From NCBI RefSeq assembly GCF_004216955.1, contig NZ_SGXL01000001.1, forward strand, positions 2,873,687 through 2,937,686: a stretch of 64,000 nucleotides of DNA, written 5' to 3'. The translations under genes were made by a program, and so were the position numbers. Of the stretch, positions 1 to 7,773 are shown one piece after another. Position 1 is the first letter of the stretch, and every line of letters starts with the position of its first letter. This DNA is from Fictibacillus sp. BK138 (GTDB taxonomy: Bacteria; Bacillota; Bacilli; Bacillales; Fictibacillaceae). The notes below the pieces were generated by a model that saw only the letters and a list, made by a program, of their open reading frames with translations, did no database searches and was not told the DNA's origin.

Positions 1-293
1 AACAAGACTCTTTTGCTTCTAAACAAGAAGAGTTCAGCAATCGCCTAGATACTCTTGCTTCTAATCAAGACACTTTAACTTCTAATCAAGAAGAGTTTAA
101 GAAACAACAATTCATTTTGATTGCTGGGCAAAAGCGAATTGAAAACAAGATAGGTAAGCTCAATGCAAATGTCATTACGAGTATGGGAGATTACACGGAT
201 ATGATCATTCATCACTTTGATGATACAGCTCAAGTGTTAAATAAACGTATATTAAAAGTTGAAACCGAATTAGAGGGAAAAAGCCGACAGTAA
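1..293 (+). CDS. C-terminal part of a coiled-coil protein (5' end outside window)
   Basis: An open frame enters from the left edge (first full codon at base 3) and stops at TAA 291-293, giving the last 96 residues. The visible N-terminal part is made of heptads such as FSNRLDT, LASNQDT and LTSNQEE, with a hydrophobic residue opening each one. This is a classic coiled coil, written in the DNA as near-repeats of 21 nt. The rest is charged, without a membrane segment or signal. The family is not recognised and the start is not visible. A structural or adaptor role is only a guess. Confidence 0.75.
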   Translation, partial: QDSFASKQEEFSNRLDTLASNQDTLTSNQEEFKKQQFILIAGQKRIENKIGKLNANVITSMGDYTDMIIHHFDDTAQVLNKRILKVETELEGKSRQ

Positions 294-330
294 AGACATC
301 ACAAGTGAAAAGTCTTTGCTGTTTTTTGTT
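292..330 (+). terminator. Rho-independent terminator after the coiled-coil gene
   Basis: AAAGAC and GTCTTT form a short stem directly at the stop codon, followed by a T-rich tract (322-330). The stem is only 6 bp, so the call is moderate. Confidence 0.5.
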
Positions 331-400
331 TTAATAAAATCGAATACTTCACCCTGATGACCATAGCTTATTAGTATATGAGTATTTAAGGAGGTCTGTC

Positions 401-586
401 ATGATTTGGTTCTTTCTGTTTATCGGGTTCATTCTATTGTTCGCTTTCTTAGTAGATTGGCGTCGCAAAAAGAACAACAACCATTCTCATCATTCTTCAG
501 CAAAGCCAGGTGAACATTCAAGCTACCAGATGGGTGACCGGTTCACAAGCGGGGGCGGCGGAATTGGCGGAGGCGGAGAACAATAA
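401..586 (+). CDS. Small single-pass membrane protein, His/Gly-rich tail
   Basis: 61 residues. The start is well supported by AAGGAGG 8 nt before the ATG. Residues 2-18 are a hydrophobic membrane segment followed by a basic stop-transfer stretch (RRKK). Then comes a polar tail with several His and Ser residues, ending in two runs of glycine. The family is not recognised. Similar tiny membrane proteins with Gly-rich tails are common in Bacillaceae and have no known role. It stands alone between terminators, so it is probably monocistronic. Confidence 0.7.
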   Translation: MIWFFLFIGFILLFAFLVDWRRKKNNNHSHHSSAKPGEHSSYQMGDRFTSGGGGIGGGGEQ

Positions 587-587
587 C

Positions 588-616
588 AAACACCTCTAGG
601 AAGAATAGAGGTGTTT
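588..616. terminator. Bidirectional terminator
   Basis: AACACCTCTA and TAGAGGTGTT form a perfect 10-bp stem with a 6-7-nt loop, flanked by A-rich and T-rich sides. It lies between two convergent genes and can serve both. Confidence 0.8.
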
Positions 617-1061
617 ATCCGAACTCTTTTTGATGTGCCTTTTTCATTTTTAAATACTCTTCATCTGTTCTGGCGAGCTTCCACTTCTCTTCAAAGATCG
701 AAGCTGATTTTGCTTTAACGGGATCAATCTGTCTCTCATTGACCTCGCCGTTTTCATCATATTTTCTGCCACCCTTGTAATTGGTGTATCGCCTTGCCCG
801 GGTATAACCCATCTGCAGAAACTTCCTTGCCATATCGGCGCCAACGAAATCTTTATTCTTTTTATACTCCAAAAATTGTTCATAGATTTTCTCTGAAGAC
901 TTCTTAGCTTCCTCTGGTGTTTTAAAACGCCAATGAGGAAGAATCTCACTTTTATAGGGCTCGACAAGAAGCACGCCTTGTTCTCCGCGTCCTACTCTAT
1001 ATTTTTCAGGGTTCTTTCTAAAATCGATATGTTCAAAATCAAGATCATAATTAAATGACAC
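615..1061 (-). CDS. DUF4385 family protein
   Basis: 148 residues of a DUF4385-type protein. The family is recognised from the conserved block running from FNYDLDFEHIDFRKNPE through YRVGRGEQGVLLVEPYKS to the ARRYTNYKGGRKYD region. Function is unknown. The frame is open up to 1337, but the extra N-terminal 92 residues are a translation of the dispersed repeat at 1136-1374. The real start is the GTG at 1061, preceded by GGAGGGAG at the right distance, which gives the family's usual N-terminus. Apparently monocistronic. Confidence 0.8.
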   Translation of the reverse strand: MSFNYDLDFEHIDFRKNPEKYRVGRGEQGVLLVEPYKSEILPHWRFKTPEEAKKSSEKIYEQFLEYKKNKDFVGADMARKFLQMGYTRARRYTNYKGGRKYDENGEVNERQIDPVKAKSASIFEEKWKLARTDEEYLKMKKAHQKEFG

Positions 1062-1135
1062 TGATCTCCCTCCTTCTTTCTTATCCTTACCCCATTTCAA
1101 GAAATTCAAAATAAAATGCGGTTTTTGTAGACTTT

Positions 1136-1374
1136 GTAGCTTTTGAAGGTAGTTGATTTCCGCTCCAGGCTGCTCGCTTTCCACGGGAAGTGCGGTGAGC
1201 CTCCTCCCGCTTTGCGCCATTAGGAGTCCACCTGACCGCTCGTCCCGTAGGACAAGGAAGGCTTCGGCAGCTTTACATCGCACGAAGAAAATGTGACTTT
1301 CCATTTTCGAGGATCTCACACCTTGCGCTCCAACCAACCTGCAAATGATGAGAATAGAAAAAGCCTAAAGCAAC
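1136..1374 (+). repeat. Dispersed intergenic element, copy 1 (with extra internal segment)
   Basis: Core 1152-1339 starts GTTGATTTCCGCTCCAGG and ends CTTGCGCTCCAACCAAC, with outer ends GTAGCTTTTGAA and AAAGCAAC. Compared with the copy at 14129-14305 it carries about 60 extra bases (roughly 1252-1312). The core is GC-rich and self-complementary in several places. It lies between helD and the DUF4385 gene. Confidence 0.8.
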
Positions 1375-1411
1375 AACCTTTTAAAAGTGCCTTTAGAAAA
1401 GAGTCAAATAA

Positions 1412-1441
1412 AAAATCCGCTGTCCGGCAGAACAGCGAATT
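1412..1441 (-). terminator. Terminator of helD
   Basis: On the minus strand TCGCTGT and ACAGCGG flank an 8-nt loop and are followed by TTTTTTA. It lies just 3' of the helD stop codon. Confidence 0.7.
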
Positions 1442-1450
1442 TTGAAATGG

Positions 1451-3799
1451 TTAGTTGATTTTATATAGTGTCTTCGGAGCTTCTTTTATGAATGGACAAG
1501 GTGAACCTTTGAAAAACACGGTCAACTCATGCATAGCGCGTGTACAGACCGTATAAAAAAGTTTTCGTTCCCGTTCCTTTTGATAGCCTGAAGCGTCGTA
1601 AATCGCTGCGGCATCAAACTCTATCCCCTTGGCCAAATAAGAAGGGATGATAATTATCCCTTTTTGAAATGCTGCATCCTCGTTAATCATTAGTCTTAAA
1701 TCTAACTTTGACTTTAGTTTTTCATATACATGTAAACTTTCTTTGGCAGTCCTGCAGATGACAGCAATTGTTTCATGGCCTTGTTTCAACCAGGAATGAA
1801 TAAGGCTATCTAATTCCTCGTGAATCTGCTCTTCTGCATCCACCTTCACAACAGTTGGCTTTTCTCCGGGTCTATTAAATGGGATAATTCCGCTATCATC
1901 TTTTAAAAGACTTTTCGTGAACTCTACGATCTCTTTTGTAGAACGATAGCTTCTCGTAAGCGTAATCGTTTCAGTATGCTTTTTACCTAATAAGTTCTCC
2001 AGCATGGAAAAAGATTGATCTGAAGCATGCGCATAGATGGATTGATTTAGATCACCGAGTACAGTCAAGCTGGCTCTCGGAAAAATGCGCTGGATGAACG
2101 CAAATTGAAATGGCGAAAAGTCCTGAGCTTCATCAATGAACACATGCCTGACTGCTGCATTCGATTGAAAACCGATCAACAATTCTTTTACGTATAGAAA
2201 TGGTGTTGCATCTTCATTCGCTAGATGGTTTTGTTTTAGATTAAATAACGTTTGATTGCAGATTTCACTCCACACATTGTACTCTGGCAATAATTTATTA
2301 TTTTTCTGAAACAGCTTAGCATATAAACTCTTCATATCTAAAAAGGTACATTCTTCAACAGATTTTCGAAGTGACTTAAACGCCAGCCTTGTTACATAAG
2401 CTGATAGGACCTTCTGTTCACTCGCCAAATCGTTAAAAGAATCAGCATCATATTTGTTTCGTTTTTGCAGCTGTTCATAAAGCTTCGTATAAACTGACTT
2501 ATCTAGAAATTGAATCTCCTTTTCGACCCATGGTTTTTTACGTTCTTTTCTTTCAGCTAGTTTCAGTTCATTTAAAATCCACTGAGATGTTTGTTTCATG
2601 CGATATGGAATCGTTTCACGTGAGTCTAAAGAATAAAAGTACTCACTGATCTGTTTCGCTCTGATCACTGTTTTATCCCGAAACTTCAAATCTGAAAATT
2701 GCATACCAGATTCACTTAGCTTTTCAACGTATTGATGGATAGCGTTTAGAAAATCAACGGACGCTTTAAATTTGATCCCTTCTACACGTGAAGATTCACC
2801 ATCACCAGAAAGGATAGCCTCCATTTGTTCAAATGGCGTTTCAACAGAAAATTCTTTTGCTAAATGATGATCAATATAAGCTTGGAAAGTGGTCTGCTCC
2901 ATATTTTCTTCTCCAAGTTCAGGAAGAACGTTTGCGACATAACTATTGAACATGTTGTTTGGAGAAAACAAAACAATATGATGGGATTGTAGCGTTTCCC
3001 TGTCTCGGTACAAGAGATAGGCAACACGCTGCAATGCGGCGGATGTCTTCCCGCAACCCGCTGCTCCTTGTACGATAAGCAAATCACTTTCCGTGTTTCG
3101 AATAATGGCGTTCTGTTCTTTTTGAATGGTCGCTACTATACTTTTCATTTGTGTATTCGCCTGATTGCCAAGGACTTGCTGAAGAAGTTCATCGCCAATC
3201 GCTTCCCCGGTGTCAAACATTCCCTGAATCTGGCCATTTTTTATAATGAATTGCCGCTTTAATTCTAAATCGCCTTTTATCGTTCCACTCGGCGCTCTAT
3301 AACTCGCCTTTCCGAGCGAGTGATCATAATACAAACTTGAGATCGGTGCTCTCCAGTCATGTACTAAAAATTCACTTGTCGCTTCGTCATAATAAGAAGC
3401 AATACCAAGATAGACTTTTTCCGTATCACTCTCACCATTTTCATTAAAATCAATTCTTCCAAAGTAAGGTGTGTTCTTCAGTTTTTCGTATGTTTTTAAT
3501 CGGCCTTCCGCTGAAATATGACTTCTCTCGATCTCAGATAACAGTTCAGATTGCTGTTTGATACTTGCTGCTGTTTCGATGGCATCATCAGGATCGTCCA
3601 GGTTCACGGTAACGTCCGACCAAAAGTTTTTTCGGATTTGGACCACATCTGATCGTTTTCCGCCTAGATGCTCTTGAAGTTTAGAAGTAGCTTGAGAAAG
3701 TTCCTTGATTACTTCATTTACTCGTTCTTGTTCATTCTGCTGCTCCCGATTCCATGTCGTCATCCGATCTCTCCCTATCATAAATTTTTCTGTTGACAC
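1451..3799 (-). CDS. helD: HelD, RNA polymerase recycling motor / UvrD-like helicase
   Basis: 782 residues, the usual length for Bacillus HelD, an ATP-driven protein that binds core RNA polymerase, removes it from stalled complexes and aids recycling. The N-terminal 100 residues are coiled-coil-rich (the arm entering the secondary channel). Superfamily 1 motifs follow: Walker A GAAGCGKT near residue 245, DEAQDFSP near 556, LGDLNQSIYAH near 581 and YRSTKEIVEF near 617. The first possible start is a GTG at 3799. An ATG twelve codons later follows GGGAGAG at good spacing and may be the true start. Followed by its own terminator. Confidence 0.9.
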   Translation of the reverse strand: MSTEKFMIGRDRMTTWNREQQNEQERVNEVIKELSQATSKLQEHLGGKRSDVVQIRKNFWSDVTVNLDDPDDAIETAASIKQQSELLSEIERSHISAEGRLKTYEKLKNTPYFGRIDFNENGESDTEKVYLGIASYYDEATSEFLVHDWRAPISSLYYDHSLGKASYRAPSGTIKGDLELKRQFIIKNGQIQGMFDTGEAIGDELLQQVLGNQANTQMKSIVATIQKEQNAIIRNTESDLLIVQGAAGCGKTSAALQRVAYLLYRDRETLQSHHIVLFSPNNMFNSYVANVLPELGEENMEQTTFQAYIDHHLAKEFSVETPFEQMEAILSGDGESSRVEGIKFKASVDFLNAIHQYVEKLSESGMQFSDLKFRDKTVIRAKQISEYFYSLDSRETIPYRMKQTSQWILNELKLAERKERKKPWVEKEIQFLDKSVYTKLYEQLQKRNKYDADSFNDLASEQKVLSAYVTRLAFKSLRKSVEECTFLDMKSLYAKLFQKNNKLLPEYNVWSEICNQTLFNLKQNHLANEDATPFLYVKELLIGFQSNAAVRHVFIDEAQDFSPFQFAFIQRIFPRASLTVLGDLNQSIYAHASDQSFSMLENLLGKKHTETITLTRSYRSTKEIVEFTKSLLKDDSGIIPFNRPGEKPTVVKVDAEEQIHEELDSLIHSWLKQGHETIAVICRTAKESLHVYEKLKSKLDLRLMINEDAAFQKGIIIIPSYLAKGIEFDAAAIYDASGYQKERERKLFYTVCTRAMHELTVFFKGSPCPFIKEAPKTLYKIN

Positions 3800-3915
3800 G
3801 CTCTTCCATTTTGATATATAATATAATTAAGGCTTACTATATACATACTTTAAAATAGCGCGCGTCTTTTATATAATAGCATAATCATGTGCAAAAAGTA
3901 CATAGTTTATTACAG

Positions 3916-3954
3916 AAAAAGAGTGGTTTCCATTTAAGGAACCCACTCTTTTTA
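3916..3954. terminator. Strong bidirectional terminator-like hairpin
   Basis: AAAAAGAGTGG, TTCC, GGAA and CCACTCTTTTT form a long stem with one small internal mismatch and A/T runs on both sides. On the minus strand it would end transcripts from the DinB-like gene at 4207-4680. No gene lies on its other side up to helD, so it also insulates helD. Confidence 0.75.
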
Positions 3955-3974
3955 TATGACCTTCTAAAAAGATT

Positions 3975-4179
3975 GTTGCTTTTTGGATGTTCTTTTTTCT
4001 TCCTATGCAAGTTGATTGAAGTGTAAGGTGCGTGCCTACAACATGAGAAGCTTCTCGCTGGCATGCGACGAGGAAGCTCACATCAGTAGCGTTTGCTTGT
4101 AGACGTAGGAGCAAGGATACTTCCATGAAGCGGTCAGGTGGAGACTCCTAATGGCGCAAAGCGGCAGAAGAAGAGCAAC
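3975..4179 (-). repeat. Dispersed intergenic element, copy 2 (chimeric)
   Basis: Ends GTTGCT and AGCAAC; inverted relative to copy 1. One half (AGCTTCTCGCTGGCATGCGA region) matches the variant at 37801-37918. The other half (GCGGTCAGGTGGAGACTCC region) matches the variant at 14129-14305, so the copy looks like a recombinant of two subtypes. Confidence 0.7.
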
Positions 4180-4206
4180 AATAGATACGAAAACAGCTTT
4201 TTTTCT

Positions 4207-4680
4207 TTACCCTTGTTGCACTTTTGATTTTTCAATCACTTTCTTCATCGCATGCATCTGGCCAAGGTGATATGTTTCATGAAACACAGTGAAATTTACC
4301 AATTCGCCGAAATTTTTAAAATCGAAAAATTGTTTCTCCAACTTTTCTTGTAAACGATCTACTGGAATCTCTTTTATACGAGCCATCTGGTCCTTCAGTT
4401 GTGCAGTTAGTTCAGAGAGGGATGGCACTTCACCTTTCCAGTCAGCAGGACTTGTTCCTCTGTTGAATAGATCGATGTAATTCAAAGGAAGATGATTTGA
4501 TTTTTCTGGATATCCAAACATAAAATATTCAGCCGTTGTTAAAACATGGCCGACATGCCAAAGAATATTGTTGTTGAATCCTTCAGGCTGAACTTCAGCC
4601 GTTTCTGCGTCTAGTTCGCCAAGATGTTTCAGGAAAAAGCTTCGTGACAATTCAAAGTTCTTAATCGTTAATTCACTCAT
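4207..4680 (-). CDS. DinB-fold protein (DinB/YfiT superfamily)
   Basis: 157 residues with the four-helix DinB-like pattern: a His in LWHVGHV near residue 43 and the pair in VFHETYHLGQMHAMK near 133-137. These three histidines bind a divalent metal in this superfamily. Members include bacillithiol S-transferases and stress-induced proteins of unknown substrate, so a thiol-transferase role is possible but not shown. The start is supported by GGGAGG 8 nt before the ATG. Single gene; the nearest neighbour upstream is 80 nt away. Confidence 0.8.
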   Translation of the reverse strand: MSELTIKNFELSRSFFLKHLGELDAETAEVQPEGFNNNILWHVGHVLTTAEYFMFGYPEKSNHLPLNYIDLFNRGTSPADWKGEVPSLSELTAQLKDQMARIKEIPVDRLQEKLEKQFFDFKNFGELVNFTVFHETYHLGQMHAMKKVIEKSKVQQG

Positions 4681-4760
4681 CTTTACGCCTCCCTTAAAGT
4701 TAAAAGCACATTCACTTTTAATTATACAAGCTGAAGAATCAGTTGACTAATAAAAAAAGA

Positions 4761-5318
4761 TCATCGATATTGATTATGAATCGGGCTGAAGAGATCTTCA
4801 CTTGTCTTCCTGACTACCGAGAAGTGATCAACGTTATAATGGCCATGAAGGATTTTATTATGATGTTCGATGATCTGCTCAGCTTTTAACACTGCAGAAT
4901 CTGTCGTTGCATGAGCATCACCGACTAATGTTACATCGAGTCCGTTTACTGTCGCCATTCTTACGGCAGTATCGATGCAATGCTCTGTTTTGCATCCCAT
5001 CATCACAACATGACTAATTTCTTTTTCTTTTAAATCGTCTAATAGAGAAGTTCCGTAAAATGCATTTGTGGCTTTTTTATTAAAAAATGCTGCGCCTTCG
5101 GGTACATGGATTTCTGAATGAACTTCGAAACCTTTCCCCTCGCCCTCTGCAACGTCTAGATCCCTTACAAAAATGATCTCCGCTCCCGCATCTATCCCTT
5201 TTTCAATAACTAGGTTAATATTCTTTATTAGCTGATCTTTGTTAAAAACGGCTTGTTCTTCTTTATTCCCATCGATCAGTTCCTGTTGAGCATCGATAAC
5301 TAATAGTGCGTTTTTCAT
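4761..5318 (-). CDS. Isochorismatase-family cysteine hydrolase
   Basis: 185 residues, typical length. The catalytic triad of the family is visible: Asp9 (LLVIDAQQE), Lys82 (NKKATNAF) and Cys114 (GCKTEHCIDTAVR). The family hydrolyses amides or vinyl ethers, with substrates such as nicotinamide and N-carbamoyl compounds; the exact substrate cannot be read here. Its ATG overlaps the stop of the upstream phosphotransferase gene by 4 nt (ATGA), so the two are translationally coupled and probably act on related substrates. Confidence 0.85.
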   Translation of the reverse strand: MKNALLVIDAQQELIDGNKEEQAVFNKDQLIKNINLVIEKGIDAGAEIIFVRDLDVAEGEGKGFEVHSEIHVPEGAAFFNKKATNAFYGTSLLDDLKEKEISHVVMMGCKTEHCIDTAVRMATVNGLDVTLVGDAHATTDSAVLKAEQIIEHHNKILHGHYNVDHFSVVRKTSEDLFSPIHNQYR

Positions 5319-6325
5319 TTTAACAACTCCTTATTATTAGCATGCAATCGTTCAAAGGAAGAACGATATTTCTCTATCTTTTCAACCAGTTTCTTTCTTA
5401 AATTCGATATCCACTCCGGATGATCTGCTGAATCTGGAATATCAACTGAACGAAGCAGTTTGACAAACATCATAAGATCATGGAATCTATTAAACATCGG
5501 TAACTGCTCTACTAGATCAGCATCCAACATCGTTTCGCTTTCATATCCAGTAACGAATTCAGCAAACAAAGGGTTCGTCATCTTTTGGTCTTCAAGATCT
5601 CTTAATGCATAAGCAATATCCGCTGCATACCAATAGTAGGCACAATCATCGAAATCCAGAATCCCTGCGACATCATCTTCCCAGCATTGATTGTCTAATT
5701 CAAAATCATAATGAATCAAACCGAAATTTTCTTGAGTAACCGGCAATGTCTCTGCCCAGTTTAAAAGACAGGCAAGCTCTTTTTTTGCTGCAATCTCTTG
5801 CATCGGAAGAAAGCTTTCTGCAGAGTTTAAATGATCCCTCCAGGTTAACCGGTTGAAAGGAGCAGCTTCACCGCATTTTTTCATTTCAGCGTGAAGTTTC
5901 CCTAGTGTCTTCCCCCATATAAAAAACTGATCCTGTTCAAGTTCATTGATCTCATACTGCTTACCCGGCAGAGCTTTAAATACAGAAGCGTAATAAATTC
6001 CGTTTTCCACTTCCACACGCTCTACCTTTTTTCCATTCAGCGATAAAGCTGGCCTCACCGTACGCAAAGATGTTCCAGCTAAATAATCTAAGATTTCCAT
6101 TTCAGCATCAAGTAAAGAGAGTTCTCTTTCAGACACCTCATTGAATCGTAGAAAATATGTCTCTCCATCATTCTTAAAAACGAAAAGAAAGTTCGCACTG
6201 TAACGAAAAGCATATACACTTCCTTCATCATAATCCCAGTCCTCAAGAATCTTCTCTGCTATAGAACTGCGCCATTCACTGTTTACCGTGCTTGCCACTT
6301 TCAACATTGTACTAAGTTTCATCAT
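5315..6325 (-). CDS. Aminoglycoside-phosphotransferase-fold kinase
   Basis: 336 residues of the APH/choline-kinase fold. The catalytic loop HYDFELDNQCW lies near residue 212, followed by the metal-binding GILDFDDCAYYW. The N-terminal lobe has the expected beta-rich pattern. Such proteins phosphorylate small hydroxyl compounds (homoserine, choline, methylthioribose, antibiotics). No close match to a resistance enzyme is apparent, so a metabolic substrate is more likely. It is the first gene of a two-gene operon with the isochorismatase-like hydrolase. Two adjacent ATGs are possible starts after AGAGGTG. Confidence 0.75.
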   Translation of the reverse strand: MMKLSTMLKVASTVNSEWRSSIAEKILEDWDYDEGSVYAFRYSANFLFVFKNDGETYFLRFNEVSERELSLLDAEMEILDYLAGTSLRTVRPALSLNGKKVERVEVENGIYYASVFKALPGKQYEINELEQDQFFIWGKTLGKLHAEMKKCGEAAPFNRLTWRDHLNSAESFLPMQEIAAKKELACLLNWAETLPVTQENFGLIHYDFELDNQCWEDDVAGILDFDDCAYYWYAADIAYALRDLEDQKMTNPLFAEFVTGYESETMLDADLVEQLPMFNRFHDLMMFVKLLRSVDIPDSADHPEWISNLRKKLVEKIEKYRSSFERLHANNKELLK

Positions 6326-6394
6326 TAGCTTATTGCACCTCTTATATTAGATTTTTTTAAACCTTTCAATAAGCCAGAGCAATCTACAAAAGAA

Positions 6395-6427
6395 AAAGCC
6401 AAATGAGCAGAATGCCCGTTTGGCTTT
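6395..6427. terminator. Terminator of the small-peptide unit
   Basis: AAAGCCAAA and TTTGGCTTT make a perfect 9-bp stem with a 15-nt loop. On the minus strand it lies about 65 nt downstream of the 20-codon frame at 6491-6553; A and T runs flank both sides. Confidence 0.75.
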
Positions 6428-6490
6428 AACGTTTTTTAATCAGAAAAGCCCCTGGAAGTCACACTGAACCAGAGCACATCGATTAAATGT

Positions 6491-6553
6491 TTATTTTTTA
6501 TAACCGTTGGGCGAGGACAAGATATGACTGTTCTTATTGAATTTCTTAATCAT
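6491..6553 (-). CDS. Putative 20-residue cationic peptide
   Basis: A 20-codon frame encodes a basic peptide (MIKKFNKNSHILSSPNGYKK). It has gene-like surroundings: AAAGGGGTGATG ribosome site 5-12 nt before the ATG, a near-consensus SigA promoter 32-59 nt upstream, and a strong terminator downstream. Nothing else is encoded between promoter and terminator. The sequence is not recognised. It could be a signalling or toxic peptide, a peptide translated from a regulatory RNA, or chance. Six Lys and no acidic residues are seen; there is no signal peptide. Confidence 0.45.
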   Translation of the reverse strand: MIKKFNKNSHILSSPNGYKK

Positions 6554-6584
6554 TTTGTCATCACCCCTTTCATTTGATATTTCC

Positions 6585-6612
6585 AGTATAAACCATGTTT
6601 TATAAAATTCAA
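6585..6612 (-). promoter_or_regulatory. Predicted SigA promoter of the small-peptide unit
   Basis: On the minus strand TTGAAT (-35, 6607-6612) is followed by a 16-nt spacer and TATACT (-10, 6585-6590). It lies directly after the DUF1572 stop codon and points at the 20-codon frame. Confidence 0.5.
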
Positions 6613-6613
6613 A

Positions 6614-7123
6614 TTATTTTTTTCTAGGTATCGTTAATGTTTGCCATTTATCTCCTTTAAGCATTTTTGCAATATAAACAATTTGGCCAATGTGATACGA
6701 ATAGTGATACATCTGGCGCTCGATCGCATCTATTACAGAGTGTGGCTCATTTCGAATATAAATTTTTCGAAGCAGATCTTCTTCTTTAAAACTGTCTAGT
6801 GTTTCAAAGAATACTTCCCACCCTTTGTTCCACACCACTTTCATTTCTTCACGGTTAGATATCGTGTTCTCGAATTCGCCATCACGGTTCCGGTCTGGTT
6901 TTTCTCCATCCGTGTCAAAAATGTCTGTCCATCTTGAGATCATATTTCCGCTCATGTGTTTAACAATTACGGCAACACTGTTGGAATCTTCATTCGGGTA
7001 CCAAAATAATTGTTCTTCTGAAAGCTGATCAAACGTCTTTTCCGCATAGTTTTTCGCATCCAGAAAACGCGCCTTTACAGAACGCATATACTCAGAAGAA
7101 ACATCCGTTTTTGCAAGACTCAT
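6614..7123 (-). CDS. DUF1572 / DinB-superfamily protein
   Basis: 169 residues of the DUF1572 branch of the DinB superfamily. Metal-ligand histidines are visible in VKHMSGNMISRW near residue 56 and in MYHYSYHIGQIVYIAKML near 139-143. The phrase SEEQLFWYPNEDSNSVAVIVKH is typical of the family. The biochemical role is unknown. AAGGAG lies 9 nt before the ATG. It is unrelated in sequence detail to the DinB-like protein at 4207-4680 but shares its fold. Confidence 0.8.
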   Translation of the reverse strand: MSLAKTDVSSEYMRSVKARFLDAKNYAEKTFDQLSEEQLFWYPNEDSNSVAVIVKHMSGNMISRWTDIFDTDGEKPDRNRDGEFENTISNREEMKVVWNKGWEVFFETLDSFKEEDLLRKIYIRNEPHSVIDAIERQMYHYSYHIGQIVYIAKMLKGDKWQTLTIPRKK

Positions 7124-7185
7124 ACTATACAGCTCCTTTTACAGATAGAATCTCTTATTCTATTTCTACTCTTTTCTTAAAAATC

Positions 7186-7704
7186 CTATGAGACCGTATC
7201 AAAAGCAGGTGGATATACAATTTTTCCAATGATTTGATGTAAAGACCCCACTTTGATCTCTTTGGCCATAAACACTTCATCAGGAACTGGAAATGGCGCT
7301 TCGATTCCTTTCGTTGAGGCTCGTACAAAGCCGAACTTCGGATAAAAATCTGGATGTCCTAACACAACAACATGTTTGAATCCTTGATCTTCTGCTCTCT
7401 TCAGCCCCTCTTCTACTAACAAAGACCCGACACCTTTGTTCTGGTGTTCAGGAACGACTGCCATAGGAGCAAGTGCCACAGTCGGGATTTCCACGTCGCC
7501 TGATTGTATGTGAACGATACTGAAAAGGATATGTCCGATCAGCTCGCCATCAGTTTCGGCAACTAAGGAAAGTTCTGGCACGAACAGCTCTGATTTCCTA
7601 ATCGCATCCACTAATCTCGATTCATTGTCACCTTTAAAAGCCGCATCGTTTATTTGACGAATGGCTTCCTGATCTCCGTTTCTTTCTGCTCTGATCTGTA
7701 TCAA
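7186..7704 (-). CDS. GNAT N-acetyltransferase, YhbS type
   Basis: 172 residues. The acetyl-CoA binding loop EHQNKGVGSLLVEEGL lies near residue 86, followed by HVVVLGHPDFYPKFGF, the signature of YhbS-like acetyltransferases. The substrate is unknown; family members acetylate small amines or protein N-termini. The start is a TTG at 7704 with AGGAGG about 11 nt upstream. It lies between the DUF1572 gene and a lipoprotein gene, separated from the latter by a terminator. Confidence 0.85.
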   Translation of the reverse strand: MIQIRAERNGDQEAIRQINDAAFKGDNESRLVDAIRKSELFVPELSLVAETDGELIGHILFSIVHIQSGDVEIPTVALAPMAVVPEHQNKGVGSLLVEEGLKRAEDQGFKHVVVLGHPDFYPKFGFVRASTKGIEAPFPVPDEVFMAKEIKVGSLHQIIGKIVYPPAFDTVS

Positions 7705-7730
7705 AAAAAATGTAACCTCCTTTATACAAA

Positions 7731-7762
7731 AAGAACTGCTCCCTCAAGTGAGACAGCAGTTC
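7731..7762 (-). terminator. Terminator of the lipoprotein gene
   Basis: GAACTGCT and AGCAGTTC form a perfect 8-bp stem. On the minus strand it is followed by TTTTTG and lies 3' of the gene at 7774-8313. Confidence 0.75.
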
Positions 7763-7773
7763 AGTTGGTTCTA

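Noticed and set aside
3869-4126. 85-codon minus-strand frame with LLRLQANATDVSFLVACQREASH
   Set aside because: It is the translated dispersed element plus the terminator hairpin; no start site support.
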